Source of the DNA: Rhodococcus sp. IEGM 1381
Lineage (GTDB): Bacteria; Actinomycetota; Actinomycetes; Mycobacteriales; Mycobacteriaceae
NCBI RefSeq assembly: GCF_030056795.1
Contig: NZ_JASHKQ010000014.1
Coordinates: 43,640-107,639, forward strand
Direction: 5' to 3'
DNA: 64,000 nucleotides
The position numbers and the translations under genes were made by a program. Below, piece by piece: positions 58,415 through 64,000 of this stretch. A model generated the notes under the pieces. It saw nothing but the letters and a program-made list of their open reading frames with translations. It did no database searches and was not told where the DNA came from. Position 1 is the first letter of the stretch. Every line of letters starts with the position of its first letter.

Positions 58415-59284
58415 TCAGTTCTGGGCCTCGAACCATCGGTCGTCGATCTCGCCGCGGGCGAGCAGGACCGAAGGCCCACGGAGGGTGGCACCGACGTGAT
58501 CGATGTTCACGCGAACCCGACCACCGAGTACACCGACGCTCACCTCACCGGTCTCGAGGCCCTCGTACGACAGCGCCGCCGCGGCCGCGGCCACCGTGCC
58601 AGTGCCACACGAGCGCGTCTCGCCGACGCCACGCTCGAACACCCGCATCTCGACGCCGCCGTCGTCCAGCCTGGTCAGCAGCTCCACGTTTGCACCGCGG
58701 GGAAAGAACTCGGTGTCCAGCGTCGGCGGTGCGGACAGGTCGAGCGCGCCGAGAGCCGCACGGGTGAGCGTGCCGTCGACGCAGGCCAGATGCGGGTTGC
58801 CGACGTCTATCCCGACGCCCTCGTACGAGCCACCCGCAATGGTCACCGAGCTCGAGCCCATCAACGTGACATCACCCATCGCAACGGTGACGTCGGCGTC
58901 GGTGTCGTCGAACGAGTGCACCGTCACCGCGCGCGCACCGGCCCGCGAACCCACCACGAACTGATCGCGATGTTCGAGGTCGCGCACGCGCAGATAGTGG
59001 GCGAACACGCGAACGCCGTTGCCGCACATCTCGGCTATCGTGCCGTCGCCGTTGCGATAGTCCATGAACCAGTCCTCGGGCTCGACACCCGACGGCAGTC
59101 GATCGAGCACGCCTGCATCTCGGAGCACACCGGCTCGGGCGACGCGCAGAATGCCGTCGGCACCGATGCCCTGGCGTCGATCGCACAACACCGCAACTGC
59201 CGACCTGGTGAGTTCGAGCTCGGCTGACGGATCCGGCAGTACGACGAAATCGTTCTGCGTTCCGTGGCCTTTGGCGAATTCCAT
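58415..59284 (-). CDS. dapF: Diaminopimelate epimerase
   Basis: The 289-residue enzyme converts LL- to meso-diaminopimelate for lysine and peptidoglycan synthesis. The two catalytic cysteines are visible: Cys87 in [14 protein letters not shown] and Cys226 in [26 protein letters not shown] marks the N-terminal half. ATG 59284 (MEFAKGHG) is preferred, 10 bp after the miaA stop. It is syntenic with Rv2726c. Confidence 0.96.
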   Translation of the reverse strand: MEFAKGHGTQNDFVVLPDPSAELELTRSAVAVLCDRRQGIGADGILRVARAGVLRDAGVLDRLPSGVEPEDWFMDYRNGDGTIAEMCGNGVRVFAHYLRVRDLEHRDQFVVGSRAGARAVTVHSFDDTDADVTVAMGDVTLMGSSSVTIAGGSYEGVGIDVGNPHLACVDGTLTRAALGALDLSAPPTLDTEFFPRGANVELLTRLDDGGVEMRVFERGVGETRSCGTGTVAAAAAALSYEGLETGEVSVGVLGGRVRVNIDHVGATLRGPSVLLARGEIDDRWFEAQN

Positions 59285-59294
59285 GGCCCCCAGT

Positions 59295-60230
59295 CTACGG
59301 GGGGTCGATGACACCCAGGGCGTCCGAGGTCAACGTGGACGACGCGCCGTCGAGCCAGCACACCCGGTCGTCTCGGCGGAACCAGGAACGCTGCCGTCGC
59401 ACGTAACGCCTGGTACCGATGAACGTGCGCTCGCGGGCGTGCTCGATGTCGTATTCCCCCGCCAGTACCTCGAGAGCCTGCGCGTACCCGATCGCCCGCG
59501 ACGCCGTGACCCCTTCACGCAATCCGAGCCCGAGCAGGCTCTCCACCTCGTCGAGCAGTCCGGTGTCGAACATCAGCCGGGTGCGGGTATCGATTCGCGC
59601 GTCCAGCTCAGCAGTGTCGCGATCGACTCCCAATATGATTGTGCCCCAACGTGGTTCACCGATCTTAGGTGCCGATGCCGCGAACGGTTGCCCGGTCAGC
59701 TCCACCACCTCCAGCGCACGGACCATGCGACGACCGTCGGTGGGCAGAATGGACGCGGCGGCCTCGGGATCGGCCGCCGTCAACGCGCGATGGATCTCGT
59801 CGACCCCGTCGCGGTCGAGCACGTCTTCCCATTTCGCGCGGACGACCGGATCCGTGGCCGGAAAAGCCCACTCGTCGAGCAGTGACTGCACGTACATCAT
59901 CGATCCCCCGACGATGATCGGTCGCCGACCTCTGGATCGGATGTCGTCGACGTCCGAGACGGCAGCGCCCTGGTAGCGCGCAACGGTCGCGATATCGGTG
60001 ACCTCGAGCACATCCAACTGGTGGTGCGGTATGCCGCGACGGTCTGCCGCCGGCAGTTTCGCGGTCCCGATGTCCATCCCCCGGTACTGCTGCATCGCGT
60101 CGATGTTGACGATCTCGCCGCCGAGCGTCTCGGCCAGATCGAGAGCCAGATCGGACTTGCCCGTGGCCGTCGGCCCGATCACTGCGATCGGGGTCGTCGC
60201 CGGGTCGTGCGAGTCGGGTTCGTCAGGCAC
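59295..60230 (-). CDS. miaA: tRNA dimethylallyltransferase
   Basis: The 311-residue enzyme adds dimethylallyl to A37 of tRNAs. Its motifs are the P-loop [17 protein letters not shown], the substrate Asp in [42 protein letters not shown] and the C-terminal [16 protein letters not shown]. The GTG at 60230 overlaps the preceding gene's stop by 8 bp. dapF follows 10 bp downstream. Its partner enzyme MiaB is encoded 3 kb upstream, so both steps of the A37 modification lie in this region. Confidence 0.96.
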   Translation of the reverse strand: MPDEPDSHDPATTPIAVIGPTATGKSDLALDLAETLGGEIVNIDAMQQYRGMDIGTAKLPAADRRGIPHHQLDVLEVTDIATVARYQGAAVSDVDDIRSRGRRPIIVGGSMMYVQSLLDEWAFPATDPVVRAKWEDVLDRDGVDEIHRALTAADPEAAASILPTDGRRMVRALEVVELTGQPFAASAPKIGEPRWGTIILGVDRDTAELDARIDTRTRLMFDTGLLDEVESLLGLGLREGVTASRAIGYAQALEVLAGEYDIEHARERTFIGTRRYVRRQRSWFRRDDRVCWLDGASSTLTSDALGVIDPP

Positions 60231-60945
60231 GGGACCACGTTCCGACGTAGTACCCGACGCCGAAGGGAGCCAGGCGGTACAGCTCGGTAGCCGTGATGGC
60301 GTCCGAGCCGACCGCGGCCGCCAGTACCTGCCATGCCGCCCGTCCGGTTACGCCGACTGCCGCGCACAAGTCCTCATCGAGCTGCGCCAGCGCATCGACA
60401 TCGGCCGCGGCGAGGGCATCGTCGATCCTCCGCTGAATCGCTTCGGCCCGCTCGTCGAACGAGCCCGGTGCCTTCGCAGTCAGCGTGTTCGCGCCGTCTG
60501 CCAGCACCAGAATGCCCCAGCTCTCGGATGACGCGTCGAGTTCGCGCCGCAGCTCCGCGCCGAGTGTCGCGCACCACTGGGCACTCGCATCTGCGGGGAC
60601 CGTCCGGACCTCGACCGCAGAGTCTGGATCACTCGCTCCGCGCAACCAACCGGCGATCAGGACGGTCAACGGCAGTTCTGGGTCCGGCAGAGTCGACAAC
60701 GGTCGATCGGACAGTCGCACCACGACGTCGACGCCGAAGCCGCGAAACGTACCGACTGTGGTCGCGTCGTACGTTCCTTCGGTGTGATCGACACCGATCG
60801 CGATCCACCGGTCGACTTTCGACGTCAGCTGCGTCACCGCCTCGACCGCGGCGGCACGAAGATCGGCCGTCTCGGCCGCACTGGAGCCCGTCAGTTCGGG
60901 GACGAGCAACGGTGGGGAGGGCACCAGGGCCGCGGCACGAAACAC
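60223..60945 (-). CDS. Class III extradiol-dioxygenase subunit B-like protein (Rv2728c-like)
   Basis: The product is about 240 residues, starting [19 protein letters not shown] after the initiator, which is the N-terminal motif of LigB-type dioxygenase-like proteins; GVDHTEG and [22 protein letters not shown] follow. The iron-binding His pair of true LigB is not evident, so enzymatic activity is uncertain. GTG 60945 lies 7 nt after a TAGCGT hexamer and probably starts a leaderless mRNA; GTG codons at 60951 and 60954 are alternatives. It overlaps miaA and heads the miaA-dapF run. Confidence 0.75.
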   Translation of the reverse strand: MFRAAALVPSPPLLVPELTGSSAAETADLRAAAVEAVTQLTSKVDRWIAIGVDHTEGTYDATTVGTFRGFGVDVVVRLSDRPLSTLPDPELPLTVLIAGWLRGASDPDSAVEVRTVPADASAQWCATLGAELRRELDASSESWGILVLADGANTLTAKAPGSFDERAEAIQRRIDDALAAADVDALAQLDEDLCAAVGVTGRAAWQVLAAAVGSDAITATELYRLAPFGVGYYVGTWSRA

Positions 60946-61097
60946 GAACACCACGCTAGTCGGTGGCGCGACTTGGCCCGACGAGTCCACCTCGAGTCGT
61001 CTGAGCTGTTTCAATGGTCCGATCGGTCGTCACCTAGTTCAATGGTGTCCAGATCGCGAGTGAAGGCAGCCGTGACGCGCGGCAGAGATGAGGAACA

Positions 61098-62597
61098 ATG
61101 ACCGACCCGAACGCCGGCACGCCCACCGAGGCCACATCCTCGGATGTACCTGCCCCTACCCCCGGTGCCGCCCAGCCCGGCACCTCGACCCCCGGCGAAT
61201 CCGAGCCAGGCAACGCACCGAAGCCCGGCAGCGGCCCCAAGCCAGGCGGGGGACCCAAGCCCGGTGGTGGACCCAAGCCCGGCGGCCCAGGTGCTGGTTC
61301 TCCTCGTCCCGGCGGTTCGGCCGGAGCCAAGCCCCACCCGACCTCCTCGCACGTCACCACTGTGGTTCCGACGGTTGCCCCGGCAAGCGATCCCAGTAAA
61401 TTCGGCAGAGTCGACAACGACGGCGCTGCGTGGGTGACCACCGCTGACGGCGAGCGGCAGATCGGGTCCTGGCAGGCCGGCGACGCAGCCGAGGGCCTCG
61501 CGCATTTCGGTCGGCGCTACGACGACCTGGCCACGGAGGTCGGTCTGCTCGAGGCTCGATTGACTTCGGGCACCGGCGATGCCAAGAAGACCAAGGCCGC
61601 AGCCTCCTCGTTGCTGGAGAGTCTGCCGACCGCAGCGGTCATCGGCGATCTCGACCTGCTCGCCCGACGACTCGACGCCGTCATCGAGCACTCCGACGCC
61701 GCAGCGGCCGTGGCCAAGCACGAGAAAGAACTCGAACGAGCCGAGCACACTGCTCGCAAGGAGGCTCTCGCGGTCGAGGCCGAGCAGATCGGCGGCGAAT
61801 CGACACAATGGAAGCAGGCCGGAGATCGGCTACGCGAAATTCTCGACGAGTGGAAGACGATCCGCGGGGTCGACCGCAAGATCGACGACGCCTTGTGGAA
61901 GCGCTACTCCAAGGCCCGGGAGAACTTCAACCGCCGCCGCGGCGCGCACTTCGCCGATCTCGATCGCGAGCGAGGGGCAGCGAAAGTCCGTAAGGAAGAG
62001 TTGGTCGAGCGCGCTACAGCGTTGTCCTCGTCTACGGACTGGGGTCCCACCGCGGCCGCATTCCGCGATCTCCTGGTGGAGTGGAAGGCGTCCGGGCGGG
62101 CTCCACGCGACGCCGACGACGCCCTGTGGAAGAACTTCAAAGCTGCCCAGGACGTCTTCTTCGCGGCCCGAAACGCCGCGGCCTCCGAGCGGGACGCCGA
62201 GTTCGATGCCAACGCCGAGGCCAAGGAAGCCCTGTTGGCCAGAACCCACATCGATCCGAGCAAGGATCTCGACGCCGCCCGCTCGGCCCTGCGGGATCTG
62301 CAGGACAAGTGGGATGCCATCGGCAAGGTTCCGCGTGAAAAAATGCAGGAGCTCGAAGGCAAACTACGCGCGATCGAGAAGTCCGTGCACGACGCGGTGG
62401 AGTCGCAGTGGCGTCGTTCCGACCCCGAGGCTGTCGCCCGCGCTGCTCAGTTCCGCGAACGGGTAGCCCAGTTCGAGGATCAGGCGGCGAAGGCGACGGC
62501 AGCAGGAAAGACGAAGGACGCCGAGCGTGCGCTGGCCCAGGCACAGCAGTGGCGTGAGTGGGCCGACGCGGCCGAGAGCGCCGTCGACGAGTTGTGA
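61098..62597 (+). CDS. DUF349 domain-containing protein
   Basis: The 499-residue protein has an N-terminal Pro/Gly/Lys-rich repeat of the type GGGPKP (about residues 40-70), then a long helical region with DUF349 repeats marked by [38 protein letters not shown] and [17 protein letters not shown]. Each ends with a Trp-Lys or Trp-Asp pattern. Coiled-coil character is strong and basic/acidic residues alternate. The function is unknown; related bacterial proteins are proposed to interact with RNA or ribosomes. GAGG precedes the ATG at 61098. It is the Rv2731 equivalent. Confidence 0.88.
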   Translation: MTDPNAGTPTEATSSDVPAPTPGAAQPGTSTPGESEPGNAPKPGSGPKPGGGPKPGGGPKPGGPGAGSPRPGGSAGAKPHPTSSHVTTVVPTVAPASDPSKFGRVDNDGAAWVTTADGERQIGSWQAGDAAEGLAHFGRRYDDLATEVGLLEARLTSGTGDAKKTKAAASSLLESLPTAAVIGDLDLLARRLDAVIEHSDAAAAVAKHEKELERAEHTARKEALAVEAEQIGGESTQWKQAGDRLREILDEWKTIRGVDRKIDDALWKRYSKARENFNRRRGAHFADLDRERGAAKVRKEELVERATALSSSTDWGPTAAAFRDLLVEWKASGRAPRDADDALWKNFKAAQDVFFAARNAAASERDAEFDANAEAKEALLARTHIDPSKDLDAARSALRDLQDKWDAIGKVPREKMQELEGKLRAIEKSVHDAVESQWRRSDPEAVARAAQFRERVAQFEDQAAKATAAGKTKDAERALAQAQQWREWADAAESAVDEL

Positions 62598-62618
62598 CTC
62601 GACACGTCGAGCCGTTCC

Positions 62619-62649
62619 GCCGCCTCCTCTTCGGGACCGGGGAGGCGGC
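62619..62649. terminator. Hairpin between convergent DUF349 and membrane protein genes
   Basis: GCCGCCTCC (62619-62627) pairs with GGAGGCGGC (62641-62649) around a 13-nt loop. It lies 20 bp past the DUF349 stop and just before the convergent gene end (62659). Confidence 0.55.
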
Positions 62650-62658
62650 CGGTTCGGT

Positions 62659-63246
62659 CTACGGGGCCGAGTGGCCGTCCCACAGTCGCAGCTTCTGTTC
62701 GCCCGACGCGGCCGCGATGCGTCGCTGTTCCTGAGCCGCGAGTTGCGAATTCGTCTTGTTCCACACGGCTTTGAGCCAGTGGAACGTCAGCGCGATCACA
62801 GCAATCCAGGCAATGATCAGACCGAGTCCTGGTCCGCTGCCCTGCAGGTTGTCCGGCACGGTCTGCCGCGACCAGATCGAGAGCATCCCGAACACCGACG
62901 ACACCGCGCAGCCGGCAAGCGCCGCCCAGGCCAACGCCCACATGCGGGTCACCAGCGCGAGTACGGACATGACCACACCGAACGTCAGTACCAGCACGAC
63001 GAAGATGCGCGACGGCAGCGCGATCGATTCTGCTACTGCCGCGTCGCTACCCGAGAGCACATCGAATCCGCTGGCAGATCCGGTGTGCGGCAACGCGAAC
63101 GTGACCAGTAGGACCAGCACCAGCCCGGCCACGACCATGGCCCGCGCGCCAGGGTCCAACTCGGTCATCACCGCTCTCTCGGTTCGTTCGAGTTCCTCTG
63201 CGGATCGAGAAGGTACGACGCGGTCGGGTCCGTCTGTCTCGGTCAT
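62659..63246 (-). CDS. Rv2732c-like membrane protein
   Basis: The 195-residue protein has an acidic N-terminus ([19 protein letters not shown]), about four membrane segments (from [17 protein letters not shown] to [17 protein letters not shown]) and a basic C-terminus ([32 protein letters not shown]). The family is actinobacterial and uncharacterised. ATG 63246 overlaps the miaB TGA (ATGA), so translation is coupled to miaB. Confidence 0.85.
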   Translation of the reverse strand: MTETDGPDRVVPSRSAEELERTERAVMTELDPGARAMVVAGLVLVLLVTFALPHTGSASGFDVLSGSDAAVAESIALPSRIFVVLVLTFGVVMSVLALVTRMWALAWAALAGCAVSSVFGMLSIWSRQTVPDNLQGSGPGLGLIIAWIAVIALTFHWLKAVWNKTNSQLAAQEQRRIAAASGEQKLRLWDGHSAP

Positions 63247-64000
63247 ACGGTGCATCCTGTCTGAACCGGAAGCGGCGCCGGTGCGCCGATCGAGGGTAGT
63301 CCGAGGCCGACACCGATCGGTGCCGTCTTCGGCATGACGCCGCGTTCGTGCGCGTCGCCTGCGGCCGTGCGGCGGTGCGTGAGCACTCCCGCATCGGCGA
63401 TGAGGTGGTACGGAGCGGCCGCGGTGAGGGTGGTCGTCACGACGTCGCCCGGGCGAATCTTGCTCGCTCTCTCGGCGTCGACGGCAAAGTGCACGAGTCG
63501 ACCGTCTCGTGCTCGACCGCTCATCCGATGCGTAGCGGCATTCTTGCGACCTTCACCGGTGGCGACGAGCAGTTCGACCTCGGTTCCGATGAGCGCCTGG
63601 TTGGCGGCGAGAACGATCTCTTCCTGCAACGCGATCAACCGCAGATACCGTTCTTGCACAACCTCTTTGGGTACCTGATCGGGCATGTCGGCGGCCGGGG
63701 TACCGGGACGCTTCGAGTACTGAAAGGTGTAGGCGTTGGCGAACTTCGCGCGTCGCACCACGTCCAGGGTCTGCTCGAAATCCTCTTCGGTCTCGCCCGG
63801 GAAGCCGACGATGATGTCGGTGGTGATCGCTGCGTGCGGCATGGCCGCACGCACCTTGTCGATGATGCCCATGAACTTCGTCTGCCGATAGGACCTGCGC
63901 ATCGCCTTGAGGATTCGATCCGATCCGGACTGCAGCGGCATGTGCAGAGTGGGACAGATGTTCGGGGTCGACGCCATCGCCTCGATCACGTCATCGGTGA
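63243..64000 (-). CDS. miaB: tRNA-2-methylthio-N6-dimethylallyladenosine synthase MiaB (3' part)
   Basis: The C-terminal 251 or so residues of MiaB lie in the window; the 5' part, with both iron-sulfur cysteine motifs, is beyond the right edge. The visible part shows the radical-SAM segments [46 protein letters not shown] and [21 protein letters not shown], then the TRAM domain ([13 protein letters not shown]...GRLVHFA). It adds the methylthio group to i6A37, the product of MiaA, encoded nearby. Its stop overlaps the start of the membrane protein gene. Confidence 0.95.
   Translation of the reverse strand, partial: TDDVIEAMASTPNICPTLHMPLQSGSDRILKAMRRSYRQTKFMGIIDKVRAAMPHAAITTDIIVGFPGETEEDFEQTLDVVRRAKFANAYTFQYSKRPGTPAADMPDQVPKEVVQERYLRLIALQEEIVLAANQALIGTEVELLVATGEGRKNAATHRMSGRARDGRLVHFAVDAERASKIRPGDVVTTTLTAAAPYHLIADAGVLTHRRTAAGDAHERGVMPKTAPIGVGLGLPSIGAPAPLPVQTGCTV

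Overview
The window looks like a chromosomal core segment of a high-G+C actinobacterium of the order Mycobacteriales, most probably Rhodococcus or a close relative. The evidence is the gene content (sigA, sigB, ideR, a mycothiol-dependent dehydrogenase, cei, ppgK, the DUF3710/DUF3159/DUF4193 families), the high G+C content, frequent GTG starts, and a gene order matching the M. tuberculosis block from about Rv2689c to Rv2733c. Species level cannot be fixed by reading alone. I see no rRNA, tRNA, CRISPR array, insertion sequence or prophage. Most lengths, motifs and starts fit intact housekeeping genes.

Layout. 1-3.6 kb: a KimA-type APC permease (with the first codons of a TrmA-type methyltransferase behind it) divergent from two TrkA/RCK-type K+ regulatory proteins. 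3.6-8.0 kb: small conserved actinobacterial proteins around dut. 8.6-12.7 kb: cei, an inositol-monophosphatase-family gene, ppgK and the principal sigma factor sigA. 12.8-19.8 kb: an EamA exporter, a DUF952 protein, a small zinc-type protein, a helicase, a YihY membrane protein, DUF3039, DUF3099 and a methyltransferase. 20.0-27.0 kb: sigB behind an ECF-type promoter, a coupled GNAT/acyl-CoA-synthetase fusion with an AcuC deacetylase, then ideR-galE. 27.0-41.0 kb: DUF4192, a lipoprotein, the mscR-MBL pair, sthA, PAC2, a hydrolase, a DUF3516 helicase, PhzF, a papain-like protein, an aminotransferase and a Pr6Pr membrane protein. 41.1-47.0 kb: hrpA, nrdR, an SOS membrane protein and lexA. 47.1-55.7 kb: acyl-CoA dehydrogenase, a uracil/xanthine permease and a complete fructose PTS (ptsI divergent from fruR-fruK-fruA-ptsH). 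55.7-64 kb: a secreted propeller-like protein, hflX, dapF, miaA, an extradiol-dioxygenase-like protein, a DUF349 protein, a membrane protein and the 3' part of miaB.

How the parts work together. Several adjacent genes form clear functional modules: K+ uptake (KimA-like plus CeoB/CeoC), lysine acetylation/deacetylation (GNAT fusion plus AcuC with overlapping reading frames), formaldehyde/nitrosomycothiol detoxification (mscR plus MBL hydrolase), SOS control (lexA divergent from a membrane protein, each with a SOS box), and fructose import with both general PTS proteins. Regulatory DNA is readable in places: an ECF-type promoter before sigB, a TTGATT-N17-TAGATT promoter carrying the lexA SOS box, divergent PTS promoters sharing a palindromic -35, and many -10 hexamers placed 6-8 nt before a start codon, which suggests leaderless mRNAs. 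Transcription units are often separated by hairpins, two of them long perfect palindromes. No single strikingly new system is present. The best leads are the reassigned K+ transporter, the acetylation pair, the short SOS protein without LysM, and a few small repeats.
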